Part shown: positions 50,363 through 62,885 of the stretch, one piece after another
Position numbering within the stretch: position 1 is the stretch's first letter
Layout: each line of letters begins with the position of its first letter
From: Adineta steineri
Lineage: Eukaryota > Rotifera > Eurotatoria > Adinetida > Adinetidae
Reading direction: 5' to 3'
Assembly: GCA_905250115.1 (NCBI GenBank)
Contig: CAJNOI010000003.1
Coordinates: 659,936 to 723,935, forward strand
DNA length: 64,000 nt
Program-made: the position numbers and the translations under genes
Notes under the pieces: generated by a model
Databases searched by the model: none
What the model was told of the DNA's origin: nothing
What the model saw: the letters and a program-made list of their open reading frames with translations, nothing else

Positions 50363-52591
50363 GGATAAATTTAAATACTGTTTAAAAAATAAACTAACGA
50401 TGCTTGCGTTATAAATTCGTAACACGGTAAGATATACTTTTTCGAAGTTAATGATACTCAGTTCGAGAATGGCTTAACGTACTTCTATTAATAAATATAT
50501 ATTAAAACAAATACAAATATTGTATAGATATTTTTATTATTTTTTTTTATTATAAACATATTAAAAAAAAGAGATTTGTACTGAAGGTACAGACAAGAAT
50601 GCTTTTAGTTAATTACTAATTTTAGTTAAAAAAGCTCAGTACAATAAATAAACATCGAAATTCAAAGTATTTCAATAATAAGCAATATTTCTCATCTTAG
50701 TATTGACGAAATATAGTTGTTACATATCAGAAACGATTTATTCAGTCATAGACGTGTAATAAAAATGACCTTGACCTTATAATATGCAATTTAATTTACT
50801 TTATATTTTCTCTTCTAGCATTATGTTGATCTATTCTGAACGTATTAGAAAACAAATGAAGAATTCAAAAGAATCTCAAATTTAAAAATAATCAGTCAGT
50901 TTTAATTTTTCTTCAATCTCATTATTTACAAACACTCTTTATTTCCAATTCGTCGATGTACTGAGTCATCAGTCATTGCGTAATAAATACAGTAATGGTG
51001 AAAGAGTTAAAAGTAGGAAGCTGTGATTACAATATATTCTCTCATGAGATATATTGTAATACCTAAACATAGCAGGGTTCTATTCCGCTGTTTATTTATT
51101 GTAAAATAAGCTAAATATAAAGTCAATAATTAACAGTTAGTTTTAACTATCAGCCATATGTTTAATGGAGGTTCTAACATAGTTTTTTTTATGTATACTT
51201 AAACACATACAAAAGATCAAATCTTGATTTATTTTCTCTAAAAAATGCACTATTAATATTTTTTACACAAATCAGAAAATAAAATCTCTATGAACTTTTA
51301 TGCTCTTGTAAAAAAGCTAAAAATAAGATTTTATAACATTAATACTTCCCAGAACGATGAAGATAAAAGCAATATCTATTACAATATTTCAATCAATGCG
51401 TTTAAGCATCGCCCAGATTGACTAATTTATTTCCATGAAGAACATGTCATCATTTATTCAGATTTTGTTCCATTACATAGTAATTATTTTAAAATTGTTT
51501 TAAGATTGAAGTTGATTGAATTACTATAAAGATAAGCGACATGTGACCACTTATCTCACTTTTTCTTTTTCTCTACTCGAGGTTTTTAGGTAATTCGTTA
51601 TATTTGTATATAAACCATAAACGATATTCTCATAGTGACTCATTGTAAACCAACCATAAAATCTCAGTGCAGTGTTAGTAGCACACATTCCTAAGTTAAG
51701 AATCTATATAAAATAAATAACAGCCTCGATTCATGAGTCTAAGGTGATACACGTATATCTAAAATTATTGCATACAATTGTATTATACTAAAAGTGACGT
51801 AGAAATATACGCAACTTACCGTATATTCTGTCAAATAATACAGTCAAAATTAATATTTAAGCAGTTTCTAAACCAAGTTTCTTGTCACTACTTTCGTTAC
51901 TAAACATTATATTTTATTCAAAGAAAAATTGAGCGACATTTGATGGAAAGTAAAATAACATTAGCGTTTTGTCACTTTTTGGTTTATAAATCAGTAGTCA
52001 TCATCAAAATATTTCGAAAAATGACTCATATTTGAATCATATACGATTACACAAGTCAAATGTAAATAATTAATATATATAAATTGTTTCTTTTTGGCAC
52101 TAGAAAAATATTCACTAAATATAGTAAATTTCTCCTTATACATCATGAAAACAGATATCAATACAACGCCTGAATCATTTTCATTGAATAAATGAAATTG
52201 TCTAATATGACAATAAAGCCATATCATACAGTTTCAATAAACGTTGGAGAAAATTTCATGATAGAAACGATTAACTATTTCGAACTACTTTGTATTAATA
52301 AAAATCAAATAATAACTTCACTTTTACACCTACTTCTTTTCGTCATACACATTGGATTTTCTAAGTTTCCAACATATTCTTGCATCATCATTTAGAAGAA
52401 GATAGAGGCATCAAGGTAACTTTCGTGGGAGGCAAATTAACCACAAGATACTATTTTTAACTATTATTCATTGATCATTCACGTCATACACATCACACCT
52501 TATATATATGTATACTTCTAGATTTAAAAAAAACCAGTTTACCTTTATCTATCATAATGATTCTTACTTTACAATAATATTACTCTTACTA
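50363..52591. other. AT-rich flank upstream of TRAF-like copy 1
   Basis: No supported gene. Contains one arm of a duplicated block (51505-51725). The stretch at 52230-52590 is also partly repeated upstream of the second TRAF-like gene (57330-57685), so the tandem duplication included the promoter region. Confidence 0.4.
51505..51725. repeat. Duplicated non-coding block, copy 1
   Basis: From GATTGAAGTTGATTGAATTA to about ATAACAGCCTCGATTCATGAG, clearly related to 54485-54715. Shared phrase: ATAGTGACTCATTGTAAACC. About 220 bp with moderate divergence; direct orientation. Confidence 0.6.
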
Positions 52592-53851
52592 ATGTCTACA
52601 CAATTAACCAAGTCTCTCAGAGGATTGCAAGTTGGCAATGCTAATGATATTGATACTACTTTATTTTGTGCAATATGTAACCTCTTATTGCACAAACCAA
52701 TACAGCTTCTATGTTGTGGTACTCGTCTATGTCGATGGTGTTCGAAAAAGAACTTGTCAGATAGGTATGTATTTCTTACATTCACTTCACTATTTCATAT
52801 TATATACATCATATGTTTATATTTAGTGAACCATTCGTTTGCCCATTTTGTCAAACAAAACTACCTCAAAAGCAGGTAAAATACTTCACTTTTTGTCTAT
52901 ATATGATGTTAGAATGTGATTATCAAATAGGAACTTGCTGATCGAGGTGTTGAACGAGTACTAAATAGAGTTATAACTTTATGTTATTCATGTTCTTGGA
53001 CTGGATCATATAAAGATTATCTAGTATGTTATTAGTTTTGCTGAATATGAAAAAAAATTGTAGAATATAAATTTTGATTAATTTTGTAGAATCACTTACA
53101 AGAATATCATGCAGATATTGAATGTGCTAATTGTCATGAACATTTTTTCTCAATAAACTCAATGGAAGAACATGCAGAAGAGATATGTGAATATCGATGT
53201 GTACAATCTGAATTTTCACTCAGTATCGAAGAAAGCAATACCGCTTGTTCATGTGAAAGTAAAACTGTATCGAATACATCTACTCAATTGACATCTAAAC
53301 ATAATCAATCAAAAACGAATAATGAATTCAATTTATGTCGATCAGAAGCTTCCAAACTATTAAATACTAATAGTAGTATAGTTTTTCCTTTCCATCTAGA
53401 TCAAACTGATATAAACTCATTATTTTCAATGTACTCAACACTATTTAAAACAACACAAGTTGGTTATTCATTTATTCTTCGTGTGTGTTCAACTAAAGAT
53501 TCAGCAAATCAGAATCAACAATATTTATCAGTATTTATTTCATTAGTTCGTGGAGAATTTGATCAACTTCTTGTTTTTCCATTTCCATACACTATCTTCT
53601 TATATTTATGTGATCAATCTGGACAAGGAAAGCATATAATATCAGCAATCAAGCCTGATTCGAATGAATTGGCACTTAGTCGTCCTTCAAGTGAAAAGAA
53701 TGATGAAATCGGTGTGATGAATTTTTGTCCATTGAATTGTATTAATGAAGCCGGAAGTATCTATTTCAAGGATAATGTCTTTTTGATTCGAGTTTTTATT
53801 GATTTCTTGGACACAGGACCAACTCCATTTCAATTCGAAACAGTAACATGA
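52592..53851 (+). CDS. TRAF-like RING/MATH protein, copy 1 (coiled coil missing)
   Basis: Four exons. The start MSTQLTKSLRGLQVGNANDI precedes a RING-like zinc module: FCAICNLLLHKPIQLLCCGT, RLCRWCSKK, FVCPFCQTKL. The usual RING His (CGHRFC) is Thr here. TRAF-type zinc-finger pieces follow (CYSCSWTGSYKDYL, HADIECANCHEHFF, EEHAEEICEYRC). After CVQ the sequence departs from copy 2: a Ser/Thr-rich, Cys-containing linker of about 60 residues replaces the coiled coil. The C-terminal MATH/TRAF-C domain (VFPFHLDQTDINSLFSMYST, YSFILRVC, LSVFISLVRGEFD, FPYTIFLYLCDQSG) is intact. A Met at 52508 would prepend a hydrophobic stretch, but its similarity to copy 2 may be UTR. Without the coiled coil, trimerisation is doubtful. 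Confidence 0.8.
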
Positions 53852-56800
53852 GATTCCAAATTCATTATCCATAATAATCAAGTTCTTTTTGATAATATTT
53901 TATTTTGGTGCGTTTACTTTTTTTACACAACTATATTCACGCAAAAAAAGGAAAATTTTTCAAATAAACAATTATTTTAAATATATGCTGCTGTTCAAGT
54001 AATTCAATCAAAATAGTCAGCAACATTAGAGAGAAAATTACTACATATATTAAACTACTTTTTCAAGATCATCTAATGAATGTATACGAGACACATGTTG
54101 AACATGGAGTCTTAAGTTATACCCAACTAATTATGATAGTGCAATAGTAAAAGTTAGAAATAATTAGTTAAATATTTGTAATATCTATACTTTACACTAC
54201 AGATTGAGTAAAAAGAAAAAAAGTCAGTTTTAGTCATTGGTAAGAGCAGCAGAATCAATTCGCCTCTATGTTTTATCGTATGGTCATAGCGTGTGGTTGA
54301 ATTTGTTCGAAACTAATCAGTAATATTGAATCTTAATTAAATTTTTTTGATTATGTTAAAAAGTGCCAGTTATGCTGTTTGATTATCTTTTTAAAGAAAA
54401 CAAATCATTACCATTGACATCATTTTATTATACATTTAAATTTCACTCCGTTTAAATAGCAATTATGCTAAAATTGACTTAAGGTTGAAGTTGATTGAAT
54501 TAATATATAGAAAGGCGACATCTCACCATTCATCTTATAGTTCTTCTTTTTCTCTGCTCCAAGGTTGCAGGTAATTTTTTATATATGTATAAATCATGAA
54601 TAATATTCGTATAGTGACTCATTGTAAACCAACCATCAAGTCTCAACGAAGTGTCGGTAGTGTACATTGTTTAACTTAGAATCTATACAAAATTAATAAC
54701 AGTCTCGATTTATGAGTGAAGACCGATATGCATGTTGATCAAGTGTTATTTGCTTTACAGTATACCAATAACTACATGCATTACAGTGAGTTTTATATTG
54801 AACTTATAGATCATTTGATAATGTCCTAAAAAATTCTAACAAGAAGTCAATTAGAACTTGTAAAGGTAGTTATATTACTTAATATTACAATTGTTAAAAC
54901 TATGCCTCAGTAAATCATCATCTAAAGCCTTATTTCAATATGAAACATAGTAGATCATGTAGTAGATTTTACTGTGTAGAGATTTATTGAAAACTGTTAT
55001 TAAGAGTTTCATTCGGTAGAGATTGGGTTGATGTAATATTCTTGCAGTAAATATGCTCTTTTTTTGTTATAAACTCATACTGAACTAGAATTATGATTCT
55101 CTGTAGGATTTTGTAACTTATGGTTGAACTCAAACGTTATATAATTAGAATTGTGGAGATATTCAATATGGAATTGAAATCTCAATTTTACAATCAAAAG
55201 ATAAGTGTTCATTAGAGTTCATTATAATATTGTATAGTTTTGATCATATATATATATCGAGGTACAAAAAATAATATTGACTTTTATTCTATTACTAGAT
55301 GTATCGACGAAATAAATTTAATACTTCTTTTCATTATCGGCAATCTTTCTGCGTTGCTTGCATTTTTTTTGCGTAGTTGGTTTTTTCCAACATAAAAAGA
55401 CAAGAAAAAGAAAAACAACATGCATTTATAATAATATACGTCTGAAGGCGTGCAGACCTTTGTGTACCTAGAAAACAGATCAATTCATGATCAGTTAAGT
55501 GCTGTTTTCTTTGATAAGTTAATAAAAATCATTTGTAATTAAAATTAATTCAGACATAAGAATAAGCATAGATATAACATAGTTAAATTGCAATAGTAAA
55601 AGAGTAATTCAGATTTTATGTCTTTTTACATTTTTGTTTCGATCTAGAAGTTTATTCTTTATTGAATACATATATGTTCACTTAATTACCAATTTATATA
55701 AATTTCAAAAAAAAATATTTATTTTACAGTTGACATATACAATGAGATTAGTCATCGCTTTCGGTTTATTGAAATTTGTAAAATGAAAATGACAAATACA
55801 TTTAACTTAGTTGTATTTTCTTCACATTTTCTAGTTATATCGTTCATATCAGATGATAACTAGTTATTAGCAATATTAACATAATCTTGTTTTATTCAAA
55901 ATTTTTATAGTTTCAGTAAAGTAGACGGAGCTATATTCATTAATATTGGTTCTCTTCAAATGATAGAATCAACATAACCTTTAGCAGGTATTGATATCAA
56001 CCGCTATTTATTATTAATATGTTTTTGCCCTAGTTATTCATCTATACAAGTTGATTCATTCAATTTAAGGTTACGATATATCTATTTTTTGAAATTTCTT
56101 TGTCATATGATTTTGTTTTATAAAACGAAAGTAATTCATAGCAGAACCATGACAAACATGAGCTATATTACAATCTACCTCTCACTCTAAAATATCGTGA
56201 CATAGACGAAGAAACGAGAAAAAAAACAGATTTATTTAGTAAGTCGAGTACATTCTGATGAATGTTAGTTTTAAAAATGAATCATAGAACAATAATTAGT
56301 CGAACAATAAGTTTTGTCTATCTGACCCCTTTACTATCGAAATATGTGATATAATTCGTTTGTTCTATATGTATAGTTGAGAACCAATTATACAGTCAAC
56401 AAATGAGTAATAGAATGAATGAAACTGACGTGTTGTTTATTAGTAGTGATCACATTTTCATCAGTCAGATACTTTAGAACGATTCTTTAGTTTTTAAAAA
56501 ATAATATGTTACTCATTACGTTCTATTTCACTAATTGATGGACATTATATCATGAAACACGACATAGTGATACATAACTCAGTATATGCAATACATTTTG
56601 ATATCGCATTCACAGAGAAGAAAAATTTATGTGAACTGATAAATCTACATATCTATTTTATTCATTTTGTTATGCAAGTAATAACTTTCGTGAAGTAATT
56701 TCAAAAAAGAACCATTTTTATAGTTAGTTAACGACTTAAAATAGAAATAGTATAAACTAGCACTATAAATAACGACAAAGAACGTTTTGAGTGTTACTAT

Positions 56801-57685
56801 CATAATGCCACTGAAATAGAAGTACATTTCTCGCTTAATTACTGTCATCAACTTTCCAGATATTAATTGTAAATGTATTCGAATTATAGATCATATATTC
56901 TCTCTTTCTTAGGTAATAAAGTCAATATTCGAGTTGTATATATCAATGAATATATTGTCTTGATAATATGAACAAGATCAACAATAAACTAACGACTAAT
57001 AAAATCTGTTACGCAATTTTATGATGAATCAGAATTTATATTTTCATTTGATATCGATTGTTAAAATTCAAACATAGATGTCGATAAAAAATATTTAATC
57101 GTCAGTTGATTGGAAGAAATATTCATAACCTTTTGTTATTTTATTCGAAAGATAGATATAGTTACATTTATATTGAGTTCAGTTCTTGAACATGTCGATG
57201 TCTTAAATAATAAACAAAATATCTTTTCACATAGGATTGAAACAAAAAATGAGAATAACATCAAGCGATTTTAGTTAACTAAATATAATTAAAACAATGA
57301 GAAGTGTTGCATAACAACGAAATAACATTAAACAATTTCAATAAATTTCCGAGAAAGAAACCATTACCTATTTCGACCTACTCTGTAATGATAAACATTA
57401 AACAACAACTTCACTTTTACGCCTACTTCTTTTCATCATAAGATTGCATTTTTCTAAGTTTCCAACATATGTTTACATTATGATTTTGTAAAAGATAAAG
57501 AGATTAGAGTAGCTTTCGTGGGAGAAAAATTAGTCACAAAATACCCTCAGCTAACTATTATTCATTGATTCTTGATGTCATACACATCACTCTTTATATA
57601 TATGCATACTTTTAGATTAGAAAAAACCCAGTTTACCTTTATCTATCATAATGATTCTTACTTTACAATAATATTACTCTTACTA
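53852..57685. other. Intergenic stretch between the two TRAF-like genes
   Basis: About 3.8 kb without a supported gene. Contains the second arm of the duplicated block (54485-54715), a minisatellite-related GTTGGTTTTTTCCAAC near 55377, and copy 2 upstream sequence shared with copy 1 from about 57330. Confidence 0.4.
54485..54715. repeat. Duplicated non-coding block, copy 2
   Basis: Direct repeat of 51505-51725 (shared GTTGAAGTTGATTGAATTA, ATAGTGACTCATTGTAAACC, AACAGTCTCGATT). It lies about 2980 bp from copy 1, whereas the TRAF-like genes are 5094 bp apart, so the spacing differs and either insertions or separate events are needed. Confidence 0.6.
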
Positions 57686-59236
57686 ATGTCTACACAATTA
57701 ACCAAGTCTCTCAGAGGATTGCAAGTTGGCAATGCTAATGATATTGATACTACTTTATTTTGTGCAATATGTAACCTCTTATTGCACAAACCAATACAAC
57801 TTCTATGTTGTGGTACTCGTCTATGTCGATGGTGTTCGAAAAAGAACTTGTCAGATAGGTATGTATTTCTTACATTCACTTCACTATTTCATATTATATA
57901 CATCATATGTTTATATTTAGTGAACCATTCGTTTGCCCATTTTGTCAAACAAAACTACCTCAAAAGCAGGTAAAATACTTCATTATTTGTCTATACATGA
58001 TGTTAAACTGTGATTATCAAATAGGAACATGCTGATCGAGGTGCGGAACGAGAACTAAACAGAGTTATGACTGTATGTTATTCATGTTCTTGGACTGGAT
58101 CATATAAAGATTATCTAGTATGTTATTAGTTTTGTTGAATATGAAAAAAAATTGTAGAATATAAATTTTGATTAATTTTGTAGGATCACTTACAAGAATA
58201 TCATGCGAATATTGAATGTGCTAATTGTCATGAACATTTTTTCTCAATAAACTCAATGGAAGAACATGCAGAAGAGATATGTGAATATCGATGTGTACAA
58301 TGTAAATTACCAAGTTGCAATGAACTAGTATGTTCTGTTGTAGTGTAGAAACTACTTTTTGAAGATTTGTTACTTGCTGATTAGGTGAAATGGCGTGATA
58401 TGCAGACACATAATTTAAGTAATCAACATCAGATTGCATTACTTGAATTTGTAGTACAATATTCTCGTCAAGGAAACCAACGATCGCATAATATAGTTGA
58501 AGAATTACGTAACATTCTACAAAATATTGCTAATCTGTCTCCTACAACAGAAAAGGTGACAAATGACTGTATACGATTGAGGGCGGAGTATAATGAAGCA
58601 AAAGTCACTGGTGAACGAATAATATCACAAATCAACGAAACAGCTAAAAGAACTAATGAATGTGCTGAAAAAATTATTCAATATGAACAATCACAAAATG
58701 CAACTTTCAAAGACTTAAATGATGTGATAAATGCATCTAAAATTATTACAACAAAACTATTGGATATTAATAGTACTGTCATTTTTCCTTTTCATCTAGA
58801 TCAAACTGATATAAACTCACTATTTTCAATGTACTCAACACTATTTAAAACAACACAAGTTGGTTATTCATTTATTCTTCGTGTATGTTCAACTAAAGAT
58901 TCAGCAAATCAGAATCAACAATATTTATCAGTATTTATTTCATTAGTTCGTGGAGAATTTGATCAACTTCTTGTTTTTCCATTTCCATACACTATCTTCT
59001 TATATTTATGTGATCAATCTGGACAAGGAAATCATATAATATCAGCAATCAAGCCTGATTCGAATGAATCGGCACTTAGTCGTCCATTAAGTGAAAAGAA
59101 TGATGAAATTGGTGTGCTGAACTTTTGTCCATTAAGTTATCTTAATGAAACAGGAAATACTTATTTGAAAGATAATGTTTTTTTTATTGGAGTTTTTATT
59201 GATTTCCTGAATACAGGATCGATTCCCGTGGGTTGA
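57686..59236 (+). CDS. TRAF-like RING/MATH protein, copy 2
   Basis: Paralogue of the gene at 52592. Its first exon is translated identically (MSTQLTKSLRGLQVGNANDI onward), with the same RING-like FCAICNLLLHKPIQLLCCGT, RLCRWC and CPFC, again lacking the His. The zinc fingers continue through CVQCKLPSCNEL, then an intron (58330-58384) leads to a coiled coil of about 110 residues (VVQYSRQGNQRSHNIVEELR, IISQINETAKRTNECAEKII). The MATH/TRAF-C domain follows and ends NTGSIPVG. This copy has the full TRAF plan: RING, zinc fingers, coiled coil, MATH. TRAFs are cytoplasmic adaptors or E3 ligases downstream of TNFR/Toll-type receptors; a signalling role is inferred from family. The C-terminus differs from copy 1 after LNTG. 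Confidence 0.83.
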
Positions 59237-60238
59237 ATCTTCGTAAGTACACCGTAGTAATTATATTGTTAATCTTATGTTTGTTATTCTAGTATAAAAA
59301 ACTAGTCTTGAATGTGAAGCAGTTTTTTTCGGAAGAAAAATTAATAACATCAATATAAAACAGAATCATTGTCACTGTATTTTGATATATTGTAATCTTA
59401 AATTCTTTTGTTATTTTCTCTATTATGTAAAGCACATCTGTCATTTTCAAACATTGTTTTTCAATTTCTAAAGTAGAATTAAATGCAAAATATTAAATTT
59501 TAATTTCGATCGTTTTTTAAAATCTATTCGAAAATGAAGCTTACGAATAGGTGATCTACATAATTAAAACTAGAATAAATTAGATAAATAAGTACTCGTC
59601 TTCTAATATTTGATGATTTATTTAATATGTTTTGAATTCGAATATGAAATGAAAGATGTTCAAGATAATAGGGTGGTCAGTTATGATTACATTGAAGAGG
59701 TACAGATGGATCTTCAATGTCATAGAGAACAAGTCAACGAAAATTAGAAAATATAAATATTATTTAATCGAACATGATCATCCACTAATAGGATTGGTAA
59801 ACAAAGAATAAGTAAACAGAATGAATCAAAACTTTCGTGAGCATTATTAATATCGATGCATGAATTATAAAATATGGTAACTACAAGGGAGAAACCGAGA
59901 CTCCCATACTTACCACCTCTTATCGTACTTTCGAAGTAAATGAAGTCTCGCTTTTTTCCTTTTGAGTAATCGTTACTATGTTGTTTTAAAAAAATCACGT
60001 TTTTATATAATGCTACATCCGACAAAATACATTGTCATGACTGTACTGTATAATACTTTTCTTTTTCTGTTCTGTCTCATACAGACGAAAGAGACCATTA
60101 TTATTTTGATAAAACTATACTTTTTTTATATAATTTTAATTCAGTACAAACAAAAAAATGAACTTACAATTTTAATAATATGAATAACAAATATTTATCT
60201 ATCTAAACTAATTGATAATTTCTCAGCTTATATATGTT
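59237..60238. other. Spacer downstream of TRAF-like copy 2
   Basis: About 1 kb, AT-rich, no supported gene; open frames on both strands near 59744-60183 show no recognisable content. Confidence 0.35.
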
Positions 60239-60603
60239 TTATGAGATAGTTGTATTTGTTCTAATCATATTTGTCGTAATAGGTAATGCAGTAGTAATAG
60301 TAACAGTTGTTAATGGAAGAATTTTCTTTGTTACGGATTTAAGTCGAGTAGTCAATGGTGTATTTAATTTCGTTGTACTTGTTGTATCTGCAGTGAGTAT
60401 TCGAAGTGAATTATCTAAAAAAATATGTATATTAATTATATTTTTCGAATTTTAATAAGAGAAAAAACCTGTAAATTACTTTCTTGAGAAATTATTTTTG
60501 GATATGGCCAATAAAGTGGAGAAAGTCCAGTGACTATTGCAATAATAGCCAGTATCGTAATGATACTGACTAGAAGAAAAATAGTTTGTTTGAAAGTTAA
60601 CAT
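60239..60603 (-). CDS. Small Thr-rich single-pass membrane protein
   Basis: Two reverse-strand exons. Exon 1 starts at 60603: MLTFKQTIFLLVSIITILAI, then IAIVTGLSPLYWPYPKII, a strong signal-anchor helix. A GTAATT donor near 60470 and TTTTTTTAG acceptor join it in phase to NSLRILTADTTSTTKLNTPL and TTRLKSVTKKILPLTTV, a Thr-rich segment likely to be O-glycosylated, ending NTTIS at TAA 60239-60241. About 97 residues. Such a TM plus Thr-rich leader often precedes an extracellular repeat domain, so this could be the surviving 5' end of a longer gene. No family recognised. The 73-codon frame on the plus strand here is antisense shadow. Confidence 0.45.
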
Positions 60604-61010
60604 GTATTCATTATCTTCATATATGAACTATTGCTTACAGGAGGACAGAAGAAAGAAAAACGAAGTAAAAAAAAGTTTCATTGTTATTTAAAACTATTTA
60701 GTTACTCAAGAATGTTCTGTATCTCTTCATGATAATATCTTCATTCTTGGGACGTAAAAGTATGTTTACTAATAGATTAAAGATTAAATTGAGTTTAAAA
60801 CATTTAGAGGAGAATAGATAAATCCATGATGACCTTTGAACACATTTCTTTTTTGTTTTGATAACTATAACACAATTCAAGGAGATTACTACATGTATAG
60901 CAAACAATTTACCTTAAGAAACATGAATGATTGTATTATTACGTATACAGTATAGTTAAGCTTTCAAAATGAATACACTCAATTGAATCTCTTAGATAAA
61001 AGCAACATAC

Positions 61011-61275
61011 AAGAATGGAACATCAAAACTATTGAATTGAAGAATAATTTCTGTTAATTCGATACTATTCATTCCAGCTGAGCCTTAATAAATGAAAAAT
61101 ATTTTTAATCAGAAGATTCACAGTTAATATTAGAATCAATACGAATAAGTCTATTTAATTTATCATTTGATAAATAAATTATATAATTATCAGTAATCAT
61201 AGTATGAAAGATCAATGTGTCAACATATGATCCTCGATTATCATAAATTAATACACCATACGTGGCTAATGAATA
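61011..61275 (-). pseudogene. Orphan exon pair, beta-propeller-like fragment
   Basis: On the reverse strand, an exon at 61275-61122 reads YSLATYGVLIYDNRGSYVDT then LIFHTMITDNYIIYLSNDKL and NRLIRIDSNIN. A GT donor and TTATTAAG acceptor join it in phase to SAGMNSIELTEIILQFNSFD VPF (61083-61011), followed by a GTATGT donor. No further exons were found on either side. The alternating beta-strand pattern with YDNRG suggests a propeller or NHL-type extracellular repeat; that is a guess. Likely a remnant of a larger gene. Confidence 0.35.
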
Positions 61276-61349
61276 CTAAAAAAATCGATCACATTCATCA
61301 ATACTTATTCCCTCGACTGAAAGGAGGGTGATATGAAAAAAAACGAAAA

Positions 61350-61560
61350 TGCGTTTGTCTGTTTGTGCCAGGGTAAAAAAACATCGAAAATCAATTTTTC
61401 GAAAAAGACATTTTCAGAGGTATTTCGATGCGGAGAGTTCGAATCTGATGACCATTGGGTGACCGTGTGGGTGGGTGTGGGTGAAAGGTGAAAAAAACAT
61501 GGAAAATCAATTTTTCACTGTTTTCATTTTTTTTGTAGTAGTTGTGAAGAAAATGCAATT
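61350..61560. repeat. Dispersed repeat, second copy
   Basis: Related to the Vps34-intron repeat at 8590-8830. Shared blocks in order: GTAAAAAAACATCGAAAATC, CAATTTTTC, GAGGTATTTCGAT, GTTCGAATCTGA, TTTTTCACTGTTTTCA. Between them this copy carries TGTGGGTGGGTGTGGGTG at 61468-61485, absent from the Vps34 copy. No useful coding content. Confidence 0.55.
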
Positions 61561-61703
61561 CGACGAGAAAGAGCTAAGCGAATCCTCAAACGAGCGTTAC
61601 TTGTTGATCAGTGAGAAACCGAGGATGACAAAAATGACCATTGAGAATTCGAGGGCACCAAAACTGTCGAATTAGATACTAGGAGTTTGGATTTGAGGTG
61701 TCA

Positions 61704-61760
61704 GTGTGGGTGTGGAAATATCGATTAGGACTTAGAGTAGTAAAATACTAACACCCACAC
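61704..61760. repeat. Hairpin of TGTGGG-type arms
   Basis: GTGTGGGTGT (61704-61713) is followed 37 bp later by its exact complement ACACCCACAC (61751-61760). Same motif and design as the hairpin at 31421-31454. It borders the right side of the dispersed repeat region. Confidence 0.55.
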
Positions 61761-62885
61761 CCTCAAAATGGTTTTGACAGTAAGTATTCGATCTCTTTTA
61801 TTTTTGTCAATACTATATTTTGATTCCTTTACAGATAATTATTGTCCGATTCGCTTTCAAGTTGATCAGACTCATCAAGGAAAATCGAGTCATTGTATAA
61901 ATCTAATTTTTTCCTTTGTAAAATATGTCATTTTGAGCGTTTTATTAAATTTCTAGTTGTGAAATTCGAATTTCATTACTTCTCAAATCTTATAAAACAA
62001 ATATTAATTTTTTTTGTATCATCGAGTATAATTTTTAATCGGATAAATGCTTATTATCTCAAATATTTCTACATTATGATGAGAGTGGGTGTATGTAAGT
62101 ATGGATGTGAATGCGGGTATGGATACTATTTATGTGTTACCCAACACACACATACTCAGGCTCACCGCATCCCACACGCACATAATATTCTGTCGTAAGA
62201 ACGAAAAAAGTGTTTTAATATTATTCTTTTTTTTGTAATAAATTGTATTTTGTAAACATGAAAAAAAGATGAACAATTTGTGCGAAGGAATGTCAACAAC
62301 ACACATGGCACAGAAAATCAAAATGAAAACGAATACAATAGGAAAATAATGAAGTGAACAGCTATGATATAATATTAATAAACATCTGAAGGTAGTATTC
62401 GTGTATCTGTTGAAGGTCTGAACAAATATGCATCCGAAATATGGATGTGATAGAAGTATCGACAATGTCTATTGAATGAATGATCGAATAGTTAATATAT
62501 TATATGAAAAGAAAATACCACGGAATAAAATAATAATAGCAATACGTTATTGTTTTTGAGAGGGTGTGGATGTTAGTATAGGTAAGAGAGAAATATGATA
62601 TTCACACACTGTCATGATATTGAAAAGAGTTCTACCTTTCTTATTGACAATTATATTCGCTTTCAAAAAATAGGTTGGATAAATCTCGTTATTTTCACAC
62701 AATAAGACTTGCGTCATCGGTATTTTTGACATAAAGTTTGTAACTCAAAAATACATAAAACTGGTATTTGGGTATAAAGGTACTATCTAACGATTAATAC
62801 AATACTATTATTTTAAATAATCATTAACGATACATAGGATGATAGAAATATATTTTTACTATATGTGTTTGTTTTCGAAAATGAA
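61761..62885. other. Spacer with GT-rich patches
   Basis: No supported gene. At 62078-62180 G-rich (GGGTGTATGT, GCGGGTATGG) and C/A-rich (ACCCAACACACACATACTC, CATCCCACACGCACAT) segments face each other as an imperfect inverted repeat, a third example of this motif style. Confidence 0.35.

Noticed and set aside
60234-60455. Plus-strand hydrophobic 73-residue frame resembling a membrane peptide
   Set aside because: It is the complement of the Thr-rich exon on the minus strand; valine-rich translation comes from reading ACN threonine codons backward.
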